A DNA stretch of 64,000 bases from an uncultured Selenomonadales bacterium (GCA_900314855.1 OMWZ01000013.1:20236-84235); one strand, 5' to 3'. Positions 1 to 8,762 are shown, numbered from the stretch's first letter. Notes: generated from the letters alone by a model not told the origin. A program made the numbers and translations.

Positions 1-474
1 CGATGTAAAAGAGATGCGCATGCCGTCATAGGGCAGCATGACGATGTATTTATCCCCGTCGTAGACGCTGAAGGCGCGGTCCACCTTGTAGACCTTGCGT
101 TCCGCTGCCTGTTCCGTCCGGCCGGCCTGCTGGACGAGCCGGGCGAAGACGAGACCGCTGCCGTCCGCTACCGGCGGTTCCGGCGAATCCATTTCAATGC
201 GGCAATTATCCACCCGCAGGGCGGACAAGGTTCCCAGCAGGTGCTCCACCGTAAAGACCTGCGCCCCGTTTTCACTGAGGGTCGTGGCCCGGAGGGTCGA
301 CGTGACCAGTTCCGCCCTGGCGTGGATTTCCGGCAGCCCCGGCAAATCCGTGCGGACGAAGACGATACCCGTGTCCGGCGCGGCAGGCCGCAGTGTCATG
401 GTCACAGGTTTACCCGAGTGCAGCCCGTTTCCGGAATACGAAACGGGGCCTGCCAGTGTCATCTGTTTCTGCAT
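1..474 (-). CDS. lpxC: UDP-3-O-acyl-N-acetylglucosamine deacetylase, N-terminal part (runs off left edge)
   Basis: LpxC removes the acetyl group from UDP-3-O-acyl-GlcNAc, the committed cytoplasmic step of lipid A synthesis. The 158 visible residues begin MQKQMTLAGP and contain the family hallmark VEHLL, whose His78 is equivalent to E. coli zinc ligand His79, followed by the PPVADGSG stretch. The start is ATG at 474, preceded by AGGAGT. The C-terminal half, with the other zinc ligands, lies outside the window. Many Negativicutes carry an LpxC-FabZ fusion; this cannot be judged here. It is the last visible gene of a long minus-strand series, 43 bases downstream of the LpxL-type acyltransferase. 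Confidence 0.93.
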   Translation of the reverse strand, partial: MQKQMTLAGPVSYSGNGLHSGKPVTMTLRPAAPDTGIVFVRTDLPGLPEIHARAELVTSTLRATTLSENGAQVFTVEHLLGTLSALRVDNCRIEMDSPEPPVADGSGLVFARLVQQAGRTEQAAERKVYKVDRAFSVYDGDKYIVMLPYDGMRISFTS

Positions 475-517
475 TTGCCTACTCCTTTATCTCTCTCTTG
501 GGACGCGTCCGTCCCCC

Positions 518-1402
518 TTAGCGGTCAAACCGCTTCCGCCCGTCTTTCCAGCGGTCGTGGACCCAAAACCACATCGGCGGGTTGCTGCGGATTTCCGCTT
601 CCAGGATACGAAGAAGTTCCTCCGTCACCTCGCGTAGATCCTTATCCTTGTCCTTGGTCCTGGCCGCGTAGAGCGGCGGATAAATCCTGGCCCGGCACGA
701 CCCGTCCGCGTCGTAGTGCATGAAAATCGGCAGGATCGGACATCCGAACGTACGGGAAAAGACGGCCGGTCCCGCCGGTGTGACGGCCCGCTTGCCGAAC
801 AGCTCCAGTTCGATGCCCGTATCGTTCGTGTCCTGGTCGAACAAAATGCCGAGCAGATGTTTCTCCTTCAAATAGCGTCCCATGGCGAGGACGCCTTCCT
901 TGCCGCGGTTATAGGCCACCTTTTGGCCGGCCAGTTCGCGGTATTCGTTGATAAACCGGTCCATGGCGCCGTTATTCTGCTTGCGCGCGATGGACAGGAT
1001 GGGATACCCGTGCAGGGCGACGGTCGCCCCCAGGAGCTCCCAGTTGCCGAAATGACCCGTGCACATGATGACGCCCTTGCCCTTGGCGTAGGCTTCTTCC
1101 AGGTACTCCAGCCCCTCCGTACGGACGACGGAATCGATACTCCGTCGCACCAGGAGGGGAAACCGCAGGACTTCCACGATCATCCGGCCGAATTTGACCA
1201 CGCTGGCCCGGGCGATGCGCTCCGCGCTCTCCGGCGGTACTCCGAGGCATTCCTGCACGTTGGCCGCGGCCATCTTCATGCGCCACGCCGGCACGAACCG
1301 CAGGCTGAAACGCCCCAGCCAGTCCCCGAACGCCCGTCCCCAGCTCTCCGGCAAGACGCAGAACAGCCGACTTAGGGCCTTCATCAGATAGTAAGCGAAC
1401 AT
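518..1402 (-). CDS. lpxL: LpxL/HtrB-type lipid A acyltransferase
   Basis: This is a 294-residue member of the lysophospholipid acyltransferase family that adds secondary acyl chains to lipid A at the inner membrane. The catalytic HX4E motif is seen as HFGNWE (His117, Glu122). The family C-terminal WVHDRWK signature is also present. The hydrophobic N-terminus fits membrane anchoring. Only 4 bases separate it from the lpxD stop, so the two are almost certainly co-transcribed and translationally coupled. Whether it adds the first or second secondary chain (LpxL versus LpxM) cannot be told from sequence, so the symbol is by family. Confidence 0.88.
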   Translation of the reverse strand: MFAYYLMKALSRLFCVLPESWGRAFGDWLGRFSLRFVPAWRMKMAAANVQECLGVPPESAERIARASVVKFGRMIVEVLRFPLLVRRSIDSVVRTEGLEYLEEAYAKGKGVIMCTGHFGNWELLGATVALHGYPILSIARKQNNGAMDRFINEYRELAGQKVAYNRGKEGVLAMGRYLKEKHLLGILFDQDTNDTGIELELFGKRAVTPAGPAVFSRTFGCPILPIFMHYDADGSCRARIYPPLYAARTKDKDKDLREVTEELLRILEAEIRSNPPMWFWVHDRWKDGRKRFDR

Positions 1403-1406
1403 AGGC

Positions 1407-2459
1407 TTACTGCCCCTCCCCGCCGCGGGCCGCCTCCAGCTGCGCCTGCAGCTCCGCGACCTGTTTTTTCAACTCGCGCATGGATTTGCTGATCTCGGAA
1501 ATCTTGCGCAGTTTGGACTGCTGCCGCAGCCATTCCATATGCGGCATAGACGGGAAGCCCGCCAGGATCTGCCCGTCCCCCACATCGCCGATGACGCCGC
1601 AGCGTCCGGCGAAGGTGTTGTTGCTGCCGATCTTGATATGGCCCACCGTGGCGGACTGGCCGCCGAAGGTATTGTTGTTGCCGATGTGGACACTGCCGGG
1701 GATGCCGACGAGGGCGACGAAAAGGTTGTTCTCCCCAATGACATCGTTGTGGCCCAGATGGACCAGGTTGTCCAGTTTCGTGCCGTTCCCCACGATCGTG
1801 CTGTCCACGGTGGCACGGTCAATGCAGGTATTGCAGCCGACTTCCACGTCGTCGCCCAGAACGACGTTGCCCGTCTGGAGTACCTTGTTGTGCTTTCCCT
1901 TCGTCGTGACAAAGCCGAAGCCATCGCCGCCGATGACACAGCCAGACTGCAGGATGTCCCGGTTGCCTACGACGCAATTTTCCCGGATGGTCACATGGGG
2001 ATAGAGGATGCAGTCCGTCCCCACCTTGACATGACGCCCCACATAGGTGTAGGGGTAGATTACCGTATTATCGCCCACCTCGGCGCCGCTATCGATGACC
2101 GCAAAGGGCATGACAGCCACATTCCGACCGACTTTCGCGTCGTCCGCGATATAGGCCAGGGGGCTGAGGACCCGTTCCACCTCTTCCCGGGGACGGAACA
2201 ATTCCAGCAGGGCCGCGAAAGCCTCGCGCGGGTTTTCCACGCGGAGAACCGGGCGGTCGCGCAGTTCCCCTTCGCCGTAGGCCAGGATCATGGCGCCAGC
2301 ACGGCTTTTCCCGCAAACCTCCACATACGGCTGGACGGCAAAGGAAATCTCCGTCGGGCCCGCTTCCACGAGGCCATTCACGCCGGTAATCTTCAAGTCC
2401 GACGCGTGTTCCAGGGTTCCGTGCAGAAATGCGGCCAGTTCTTGTAACGTTTTTTCCAT
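1407..2459 (-). CDS. lpxD: UDP-3-O-acylglucosamine N-acyltransferase
   Basis: LpxD transfers the 2-N-linked 3-hydroxyacyl chain in lipid A synthesis. The 350-residue protein has the family layout. An N-terminal UDP-binding domain (about 1-100) is followed by a left-handed beta-helix of hexapeptide repeats (about 105-310). A C-terminal helical tail (about 315-345) is rich in Lys, Glu and Gln. The active-site His is in LGHN (His237, equivalent to E. coli His239). The length matches the family. It lies between the skp genes and lpxL in the outer-membrane gene series. Confidence 0.95.
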   Translation of the reverse strand: MEKTLQELAAFLHGTLEHASDLKITGVNGLVEAGPTEISFAVQPYVEVCGKSRAGAMILAYGEGELRDRPVLRVENPREAFAALLELFRPREEVERVLSPLAYIADDAKVGRNVAVMPFAVIDSGAEVGDNTVIYPYTYVGRHVKVGTDCILYPHVTIRENCVVGNRDILQSGCVIGGDGFGFVTTKGKHNKVLQTGNVVLGDDVEVGCNTCIDRATVDSTIVGNGTKLDNLVHLGHNDVIGENNLFVALVGIPGSVHIGNNNTFGGQSATVGHIKIGSNNTFAGRCGVIGDVGDGQILAGFPSMPHMEWLRQQSKLRKISEISKSMRELKKQVAELQAQLEAARGGEGQ

Positions 2460-2558
2460 GTCTTTTCCCTCTCTCGTGCCCCTTGCCGTCTCACAGGACG
2501 TCCGCCGTCCGTCAGCCCTTCCCCGGCGGGGCAGCCGTTCCCGCTGTGCCGGGAACGC

Positions 2559-2966
2559 TTATTTCATCTTCTTGATCACATCTTCCGTCACATCGACCCC
2601 GCCGGACGGAACAGCGTCCTTCAGAAGGATCGCGCTCAGGTTTTTTTCCTTGGAAACTTCCTGCATGGCCGTATCGAGGCTGGCTTTCAGTTTGTTCTGC
2701 GCTTCCGAGGAAGCGACCTGCATCTGGGCCGACTTGTCCCGGGCGATCTTATCCTGTTCTTCCTGACTCTTGCCTGCCGATTCCTTCTTCATGTCCTCCT
2801 GCAGTTTTTGGGATTTCTCCTGCAGCTCTTTCTTCACATTCTGCACGGCCGGCGCGTCTTGTTCCACCTTCCGCATATCCACGACGCCGAACGCGGCGTT
2901 ACGGCTGCTGCAGCCGAAGGCCAGCAGCGAACAGGTCACCATGAGGAGTGCTAATACTTTTTTCAT
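2559..2966 (-). CDS. Skp/OmpH-like periplasmic chaperone, predicted lipoprotein
   Basis: This is a 135-residue protein with a lipoprotein signal (MKKVLALLMVTCSLLAFGC, lipobox Cys19) followed by the short AFGVVDMRKV strand typical of OmpH/Skp. A Lys/Glu/Gln-rich coiled coil follows (about 35-105), then a C-terminal strand region ending VTEDVIKKMK. Skp-type proteins hold unfolded outer-membrane proteins in the periplasm. I chose ATG at 2966, not the upstream in-frame ATG at 3002, because AGGAAGGAAG precedes it and it starts a clean signal peptide. It is the smallest of three adjacent Skp-like proteins. The lipid anchor is a prediction. Confidence 0.82.
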   Translation of the reverse strand: MKKVLALLMVTCSLLAFGCSSRNAAFGVVDMRKVEQDAPAVQNVKKELQEKSQKLQEDMKKESAGKSQEEQDKIARDKSAQMQVASSEAQNKLKASLDTAMQEVSKEKNLSAILLKDAVPSGGVDVTEDVIKKMK

Positions 2967-2998
2967 GTGTCTTTCTTCCTTCCTGAAATTCATCGATT

Positions 2999-3979
2999 TC
3001 ATTTTGATGTACCTTGGGCAGCAGCCGTCGGAGCCGTCCTGCGGCGAAGCCCATCGGCCAGTTTACGCTTGGACGCCAGCTGCTGCAGGTCCCGCAGGAC
3101 CGGCTGCGTGATGTCGTCAGCGGAAATATTGGCTTTATACTTGTAAAAAACGACGGTATATCCTTTTTCCCGGGCCAGTTTCGTGACAATCCCCGCCACG
3201 TCGGATTTCATATCCGCCTCCAGGGTCTCTATGGCCTGCTGGCGCTTGTCCAGCTCGCGGTCCACGGAGCCCAGCAGGACCTGGAAGGACTCCGGTCCCT
3301 GTTGGAACCGCGCCTTGTCTTCCCGGGCCAGTTTGTCCAAGGACCCTTCCATGCCGGCGCGCAGCTCCCGGGCGTACGCCAGCAGCCGTTCCTGCATGGC
3401 CTGTCGTTCCGGCCGGATCCGCTCCGCCACGAAGCGCTGCTTCTCCGCGTCGACGGCCTGCCGTTCCCGGTCCCGTTCCAGCAGGACCCGGTTCAGCTCG
3501 TCCCGGACCGCCTTTTCTTCGTCCGGTTTCAAGTGCAGGCCTTCCCGCTTGAGGCGCAGGTTAAAGAGAGGCAAGGCGTACTTTTCCTCCACGGCCTGCC
3601 GGCGGGAGGCCAATTCCTGCTCCACCGCCGCGGCGACGGCCGCCTCCCGGGCGGCCAGCGCCATCTCTTCCTGTGTCTGCCGTTCCGTCAGCTGCGCCAG
3701 CAGGTCGGCAGACAGGTAGCTCCGGTGGCTCGTTTCCCGCAGCTGCCGGAGCTTGTCCAGATCCGACAGGTGCGCCCGCCCCCGCGCCTCCTGTTCCTGC
3801 CGTTTCTTCAGCAACAGGCTGTACTCTTCCTTCATCCGCCGCAGGCGCACCTGGTCCGGATGGGCTTCCAGGATCTTATTCCAGTCGACGACGGCGATTT
3901 TCCCTTTTCCCTGGGAAACAAAGGAACACGAAGAACTCAGCAGGGCCAGAAGCAGCAGCACTACGGTCAGCCAGCGCAT
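2999..3979 (-). CDS. Enlarged Skp/OmpH-like lipoprotein with long coiled coil
   Basis: This 326-residue predicted lipoprotein (MRWLTVVLLLLALLSSSC, lipobox Cys18) has the OmpH-type strand KIAVVDWNKILEAHP. A very long Arg/Glu/Gln-rich coiled coil follows (about 50-260). It ends in an OmpH-like segment, VAGIVTKLAREKGYTVVFYK. Ordinary Skp is about 160 residues, so the tentacle region is roughly doubled. GGAGGG before ATG 3979 supports the start. It lies 32 bases upstream of the smaller Skp-like lipoprotein. A periplasmic chaperone or spacer role is inferred from family and context only. Confidence 0.78.
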   Translation of the reverse strand: MRWLTVVLLLLALLSSSCSFVSQGKGKIAVVDWNKILEAHPDQVRLRRMKEEYSLLLKKRQEQEARGRAHLSDLDKLRQLRETSHRSYLSADLLAQLTERQTQEEMALAAREAAVAAAVEQELASRRQAVEEKYALPLFNLRLKREGLHLKPDEEKAVRDELNRVLLERDRERQAVDAEKQRFVAERIRPERQAMQERLLAYARELRAGMEGSLDKLAREDKARFQQGPESFQVLLGSVDRELDKRQQAIETLEADMKSDVAGIVTKLAREKGYTVVFYKYKANISADDITQPVLRDLQQLASKRKLADGLRRRTAPTAAAQGTSK

Positions 3980-4086
3980 AAGGTCCCTCCCGCGGCTCTT
4001 GCCGCCACTCCGGCCGCCCGTACGGGTCCGGCTTGTCATCCGAGAATGGAAAACGAGGCTTCGCAGGAAGCCTCACCAGTTCCGTC

Positions 4087-4584
4087 TTATTTCGCGGCGC
4101 CCTGCAGCGCCTTAGCTACCTCGTCCGTAATGTCGGCACCGCCGTAAATGACGGAACTCTTGTCGACGACGACCGAGAGGCCTTTTTTCTGGGCAATCTT
4201 TTGGATGGTGTCATTGATTTGCTTCAGGAGCGGATCCATCAGTTCGTTCTGCTTGTTGCCCAGCCGCTGCTGCAGCTGCTGGTAATAACGGTCCTTTTCC
4301 TCCGTGTTCATATTCTTGCTCTTGTCCTCGAACTCCTTGCGCGTGGCTTCCACTTCCTTCTGCATGGCCTCGCGGACCTCGTTCAATTTCGGGGACTGGG
4401 ATACCAGGACCTGGTAGTTCACCACGCCGATCGCCGAGTCACTGCCCGCCGCCGACGCCACGCCGCCCAGGTTGCTGAATCCTCCGGCCGTCAAGGCGAT
4501 GGTGAAGCAGCCGATGACGAAGATCGCCGCGATGACCAGGGAAATGGTCTTCACATTTTTCGGATTACGCAATTTTTCCATCAT
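4087..4584 (-). CDS. Skp/OmpH family protein with N-terminal membrane anchor
   Basis: This is a 165-residue protein with a charged N-terminus, one hydrophobic segment (about 14-33, SLVIAAIFVIGCFTIALT) and no clear cleavage site. An OmpH core follows: AIGVVNYQVLVSQSP, a coiled coil, then KGLSVVVDKSSVIYGGADIT, a typical OmpH C-terminus. The start is ATG 4584 or the adjacent ATG 4581. Of the three Skp-like proteins here it is the closest to standard OmpH in size. It has its own strong promoter upstream (4690-4718), so it and the genes below it can be expressed independently of bamA. Confidence 0.85.
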   Translation of the reverse strand: MMEKLRNPKNVKTISLVIAAIFVIGCFTIALTAGGFSNLGGVASAAGSDSAIGVVNYQVLVSQSPKLNEVREAMQKEVEATRKEFEDKSKNMNTEEKDRYYQQLQQRLGNKQNELMDPLLKQINDTIQKIAQKKGLSVVVDKSSVIYGGADITDEVAKALQGAAK

Positions 4585-4689
4585 GATAGCAATTACCTGC
4601 CCTTTCCTATTCCACCGTGCGGTGGCACTTTGGGAACCCGCGGCACGGCGGGGGATTTTGTTCCCGCGCGCCGGCAGATTCGCCATAAC

Positions 4690-4718
4690 ATTATACCAGC
4701 GTTACGTGTTTCTTTCAA
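4690..4718 (-). promoter_or_regulatory. Sigma-70 type promoter for the skp-lpx genes
   Basis: On the minus strand, TTGAAA (4713-4718) and TATAAT (4690-4695) are separated by 17 bases, with TGG just before the -10. It lies about 105 bases upstream of the membrane-anchored Skp-like gene. Confidence 0.7.
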
Positions 4719-4766
4719 CATTTCCCGCCGCGGAGGCGCTATTTTTCACAGATTCGCCTGTCTCCC

Positions 4767-6056
4767 TCACAGGTTCCCGATAATGCGGAAATACGACTTG
4801 TCCGAGGAAAAGACGTACTCGCCGCTCAGGAATTCATGGATGCGGTAGCGCACGGCATATTCGTTGTCACCCGTATCGCCGAAATGCTCCAGGCGGAGAC
4901 GCCACTTCGGCGTAAAATCATAGGTTCCGCGGTAGATATTCTTGTCGTCGGGAAACCGCCGCATCAGGGCCAGCGTCGCCTTGCCCCGGTGATAGGCGAA
5001 GCCCGGGTCGAAGGTCCAGTCCACCTCGTCCAGGTCCACTCCCGCTTCCCCGAACAGTTCGACCTGCGGCGAAATGTACTTGCCCAAATGGGCCCGGCCG
5101 GACAAATTGTGGTCGTCCCTGCCGATGTCGCCGTATCCCTCAAACCAGATTCTGTATTCCTGCGACTCCAGCGTAATATCCACGACGGCATCCCCGCTGC
5201 CCGCCGCGGCAATCGTCAGACCCGGCGTCAGGCGATGACGCCGTACGGACGGTTCGGCCTGGAGCTGCGCCAGGAAATACCGCTCCAACTCAGCCCGGTG
5301 CGAGCGCATATACCCCAGCGGCAGGCCGCGCAGCGCTTTCGCCTTGTCGGCGTACTTGTACTTGAGCCCCATGAGCAGGATGTTGGGGATGGATTTGGAA
5401 GCCATGCTGTACTGTACATCCCGCACGACAGGGCCGACGGGATAGACGATAACCTGCACAAAGGCGTCGCCGCCGCGGGTTGTCACGTCGACGGCCGCCT
5501 TAAAGTCCGGCAAGGCCGTTTCAACCTGCTTCTGCACTTGGGCGCGCACCAGGGAGCCGGCCCAGTCCGCCGCGTCCAGGGACGCCCCCTCCAGGGTCTG
5601 GCGCAGCTGCTGTTCCAGGCCGGGCAGTCTGTGTTCCAGGAGCGCCGCCGTTTCCGTGTCCAGGCCGGAGAACTGCAGGTCCACCTTCACCTTGCCTACG
5701 GTCTGTGCCCAGGGGGAAACGGAAAAATCGGCCATGGCCGTCGTGCCCTGGGCCGAATCGACAAAACGCAGGGTGACCTGATTCGTCTGGTACCCCGTAA
5801 TGACGCGGTCCGAAATCTCGCCGAGAAGACGTTCGTAATCCCCGGCAGCGGCCGCGAGGGCCGCCGAATCCCGTCCGTTGAAGAGCTGCTCCGCCACGAC
5901 GCGCATGCTCCCGGACATCTTGTCCAGCAGGAGGCGGCTCGTCGTGCCGCGGCTGTCCGTAATATGCACTTGTACCTGTGTGACCGGCGCCGCCGCCGCA
6001 AGGGACGGCAGAGCCAGGGTCAGGGCCAGCAGGCCCGCCATTGCGTATGTGGTCAT
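4767..6056 (-). CDS. Unknown exported protein with predicted outer-membrane beta-rich C-terminus
   Basis: I do not recognise this 429-residue protein. It opens with a signal peptide ending LPSLAAAAP. An alpha/beta region follows (about 25-260). The last 150 residues alternate polar and hydrophobic positions (YRIWFEGYGDIG, AYHRGKATLALMRRF, YRGTYDFTPKWRLRLEHFG), as in outer-membrane strands. It ends RIIGNL, not with an aromatic residue. It sits between bamA and the skp genes, so a part in outer-membrane protein assembly is a reasonable guess and no more. No good Shine-Dalgarno precedes ATG 6056 or the in-frame ATG at 6041, so the exact start is uncertain. Confidence 0.75.
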   Translation of the reverse strand: MTTYAMAGLLALTLALPSLAAAAPVTQVQVHITDSRGTTSRLLLDKMSGSMRVVAEQLFNGRDSAALAAAAGDYERLLGEISDRVITGYQTNQVTLRFVDSAQGTTAMADFSVSPWAQTVGKVKVDLQFSGLDTETAALLEHRLPGLEQQLRQTLEGASLDAADWAGSLVRAQVQKQVETALPDFKAAVDVTTRGGDAFVQVIVYPVGPVVRDVQYSMASKSIPNILLMGLKYKYADKAKALRGLPLGYMRSHRAELERYFLAQLQAEPSVRRHRLTPGLTIAAAGSGDAVVDITLESQEYRIWFEGYGDIGRDDHNLSGRAHLGKYISPQVELFGEAGVDLDEVDWTFDPGFAYHRGKATLALMRRFPDDKNIYRGTYDFTPKWRLRLEHFGDTGDNEYAVRYRIHEFLSGEYVFSSDKSYFRIIGNL

Positions 6057-6061
6057 AATGG

Positions 6062-6097
6062 GAAAGAAACCGGAAGGAGACTAAGCCGCCTTCCGGT
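6062..6097 (-). terminator. Hairpin between bamA and the unknown exported gene
   Basis: ACCGGAAGG (6069-6077) pairs with CCTTCCGGT (6089-6097), a 9-bp stem with an 11-base loop. In the minus-strand reading it is followed by the T-rich run TTCTTTCCC. It could be a leaky terminator that lowers expression downstream of bamA. Confidence 0.45.
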
Positions 6098-6118
6098 GTG
6101 AAATCCAGCCGGCCGTCC

Positions 6119-8110
6119 TTAGAACTGGCCGCCGAAGCTGAAGTGGAATTTGTTCTGGTTTTCGCCGATGCCGTAGTCCAGCTTGATGGGACCCAGGGGC
6201 GAATTGATGCGGACGCCGAGGCCGTAGCCGACTTTGATCAGGCCCAGGTCGAACATGGTCTCGTCCCGTTTGTCCCAGGCGTAGCCCGAATCGACGAAGA
6301 GGACGCCCTGGACTTTCTTGACGATGGGCACGCGATATTCCATGGTAGCACGGAGCATGCTGTTGCCGCGGAACTGATCGTCTTCGTATCCGCGCAGGGT
6401 GTCGGCGCCGCCCATGGAGAAGCGCTGCGACAAGGGCATGTTGCCCCAGGCGTACCCGGCGCCGAAGTTGAAGGCCAGGACATTCTGGCCGCCGGCTTTC
6501 AGGTAGTACCGGTAGTCGACCGTGACCTTTTCAAAGCGGAAATCCCCGCCCAGGCCGGCCCATTCGAAGGTGTAGGAATTGCGTTTGCCCGCGTGCGGGT
6601 CGTAAATATTGTCGCGGGAGTCGTAAACGCGGGAGTAAGCGATGCTGCGCGTATCGCCGAAGTTTTCCGCCCGGCGCTGCGCCGCGGTCTTTCCGTAAGT
6701 TTCGCCCGTGTAATTCTCTTCGTAGTACTGCGTAGAATAGCCGTCGACGGGGCCGTCGTACTTATCGGACCGGTTCTTCAGGGTCACGACGTTGCTCACG
6801 TATTCGCCCTGGCGGCGCGAGAAGGACAGTTCCTGTCCGACGCGTTTCTTGTCGTACCGGGCGATTTCTTTGGCGTTGCGGTCGTAGTCGGCATATTCGT
6901 TCGTAAACTTGTAGACCGACAGGCTGGCCGTCGTCTCTTTTCTGTCGATCCAGGGCTTTGTGTATGTGACGTCGTAGTTGGCGTTGTCCTCGCCGCCGAA
7001 TTCCCAGCGGAGCATGACGCTGTCGCCGGTGCCGCGGAAGTTCTTGTCGCCCAGGCTGACCATACCGACGAAGCCGTCGGCGTCACTGTAGCCGGCGCCG
7101 ATCCCGAAGGTCCCCGTATTCGTTTCGACGACGCTGACTTCCATTTCCACGGAGTTCGGGTCGCTGCCCGGGTTGAGGCGCACGTTGACGTCTTCGAAGA
7201 AGCCCAGGTTGTAGATGCGCTGCATGGAGCGGCGGGCCAGGTTCGTGTTGAACGGTTCGCCCTTCTTCATACGGATTTCGCGCAGGATGACGTAATCCTT
7301 CGTCTTGACATTGCCTTTGACCTTGAAATCCTCGACCTTGCCTTCGTTGACCTGTACATACAAGGTGCCGTTGGGCAGGACGCGCAGGTCTGTCACGCGG
7401 GCCAGGATATAGCCCTGTTTCTTGTATTCCGCTTCCACCTGCTGGACTTTTTCCGTAACGTCCCGGAGATTGATCATCTGCCCCCGCTGCAGGGACAACA
7501 TCTTTTCGATGGCGTCCGTGGGCAGCTTCGTATTGCCGTCAATGCGATAATTCGTGAATTTCGGGTTTTCCAGGACGTGGTACGTTACCTCGACCCCTTC
7601 GGGCACGGCCTGGAAGGTGGGCCGCAAATCATAAAACCAGCCCATGGCGTAGATGGACTGCAAATCCCGGGCCAGCGCTTCTTCCGTCAGCTTGACGCCC
7701 GGTTTGCTGATCACGGCGGCGGCAATGTTCTCCGTCTTGATTTCCTTGTTATCGGCAATGACGATTTTCGTAATCTGCTTGTCCAGGAAGGGCTTCAGTT
7801 CCGGATCGACCTCGTGTTCCACCACAGCGGGAACGGATTCCTGCTGCGGTTCCCCGGCCTGCGCTGCCGCCGTGCCGCGGGGTCCCTGCGCCATCGCTTC
7901 CGCCGCCCGCCGGGCCGCCTCCGCCTGTTTTGTCGCCAGGGACTGCGCTTCCGTCGTGGCGTCCTTGGCCACGTTCGTGTCGACAGTCTGTTTCGTTTTG
8001 AGATCGACCGCATGAGAGGTGCTGCCCGTCGTTTCGGCGAAGACCGGAGACGTGGAACACATCATCAGGGTCAGGGCCAGGGCCAGCCGCGTTTTCAACG
8101 CTTGGTTCAT
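6119..8110 (-). CDS. bamA: Outer-membrane protein assembly factor BamA (three POTRA domains)
   Basis: BamA inserts beta-barrel proteins into the outer membrane. The 663-residue precursor has a signal peptide (MNQALKTRLALALTLMMC...SPVFA). A low-complexity Ala/Gln/Glu-rich linker follows (about 25-95). Next come three POTRA repeats (beginning near KQITKIVI, PKFTNYRI and KVEDFKVK) and a 16-strand-type barrel ending in Phe (FSFGGQF). The barrel carries the TLRGYEDDQFRG motif, corresponding to the conserved VRGF/VRGY loop. Proteobacterial BamA has five POTRAs. I chose ATG 8110, preceded by AGGACT, over the upstream in-frame ATG 8173 because it begins the signal peptide. Confidence 0.95.
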   Translation of the reverse strand: MNQALKTRLALALTLMMCSTSPVFAETTGSTSHAVDLKTKQTVDTNVAKDATTEAQSLATKQAEAARRAAEAMAQGPRGTAAAQAGEPQQESVPAVVEHEVDPELKPFLDKQITKIVIADNKEIKTENIAAAVISKPGVKLTEEALARDLQSIYAMGWFYDLRPTFQAVPEGVEVTYHVLENPKFTNYRIDGNTKLPTDAIEKMLSLQRGQMINLRDVTEKVQQVEAEYKKQGYILARVTDLRVLPNGTLYVQVNEGKVEDFKVKGNVKTKDYVILREIRMKKGEPFNTNLARRSMQRIYNLGFFEDVNVRLNPGSDPNSVEMEVSVVETNTGTFGIGAGYSDADGFVGMVSLGDKNFRGTGDSVMLRWEFGGEDNANYDVTYTKPWIDRKETTASLSVYKFTNEYADYDRNAKEIARYDKKRVGQELSFSRRQGEYVSNVVTLKNRSDKYDGPVDGYSTQYYEENYTGETYGKTAAQRRAENFGDTRSIAYSRVYDSRDNIYDPHAGKRNSYTFEWAGLGGDFRFEKVTVDYRYYLKAGGQNVLAFNFGAGYAWGNMPLSQRFSMGGADTLRGYEDDQFRGNSMLRATMEYRVPIVKKVQGVLFVDSGYAWDKRDETMFDLGLIKVGYGLGVRINSPLGPIKLDYGIGENQNKFHFSFGGQF

Positions 8111-8187
8111 AATGGTAAGTCCTCCAAACCTCATGCCCTGCCTGTAGGCAGCGCATTCTTTACAAAACGTCACACAAAATAATATTT

Positions 8188-8216
8188 ATTATACCACAAT
8201 TGGCAAAGCTTGACTA
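8188..8216 (-). promoter_or_regulatory. Promoter for bamA
   Basis: On the minus strand, TATAAT (8188-8193) has an extended -10 TG one base upstream of it (TGGTATAAT). TAGTCA (8211-8216) lies 17 bases further upstream as a partial -35. It is about 78 bases from the bamA start. Confidence 0.6.
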
Positions 8217-8225
8217 CTAAAGGTC

Positions 8226-8762
8226 TTACGGTGTCCCTCCGAGTTCCTGCCGGCCCGAACGGACGAGCTGCCGCAGTTCTCCCGAGGAAAGCCGGACGCG
8301 GGATGCCGGCGGCGCCGGACGCGCGGCGGGATGCTGATCCGTGCCGGGGCCCTCGGCCGGCACGTCCTCCCCGCGGGCCGGGGCCGGGGTGGCAGGGGAA
8401 AGGACTGCCGCGTTTCCTGCCACAGGGACTGCCGCTCCGCCCGGGGCCAGCCCTGGCGCGCCGGCTGCCGGCAGCGGCGGCACCGGCGGGACAGGGCGGC
8501 TGCGGGTCGCAGACCACCACCAGCCGACGCCGCCGGCGGCGATGATAACCAGGGCGCTCAGGACGGCGAAGCTGCGCCGCGTCCAGACCATCCAGGCCGG
8601 CCGTTTGCGCCGCAGGCTCTGCAGCTCCGCCTCGGCCAGCATCAGATCCAGTTCGCCGCGGACGTCCGCGTTGCTCTGGAAGCTCTTTTCCGCGTTGTCC
8701 AGGCTCGCCTTGGCGTTCCGTATGCGGTGATAGACCGCGTTGCGCTCCGACACATCCTTCAC
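8226..8762 (-). CDS. Unknown single-pass membrane protein with proline-rich exterior part
   Basis: I do not recognise this 178-residue protein. The N-terminal about 55 residues are charged and helical (cytoplasmic by the positive-inside rule). A transmembrane segment spans about 62-86 (FAVLSALVIIAAGGVGWWW). A Pro/Ala-rich stretch and a short C-terminal helix (SSGELRQLVRSGRQEL) follow. The topology resembles a membrane-bound anti-sigma factor or LysM-less wall anchor, but no domain is identifiable. The start is GTG 8762, or GTG 8753 which has the better-spaced AAGGTG. It lies between the sigma factor gene and bamA, 270 bases from the former. Confidence 0.65.
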   Translation of the reverse strand: MKDVSERNAVYHRIRNAKASLDNAEKSFQSNADVRGELDLMLAEAELQSLRRKRPAWMVWTRRSFAVLSALVIIAAGGVGWWWSATRSRPVPPVPPLPAAGAPGLAPGGAAVPVAGNAAVLSPATPAPARGEDVPAEGPGTDQHPAARPAPPASRVRLSSGELRQLVRSGRQELGGTP

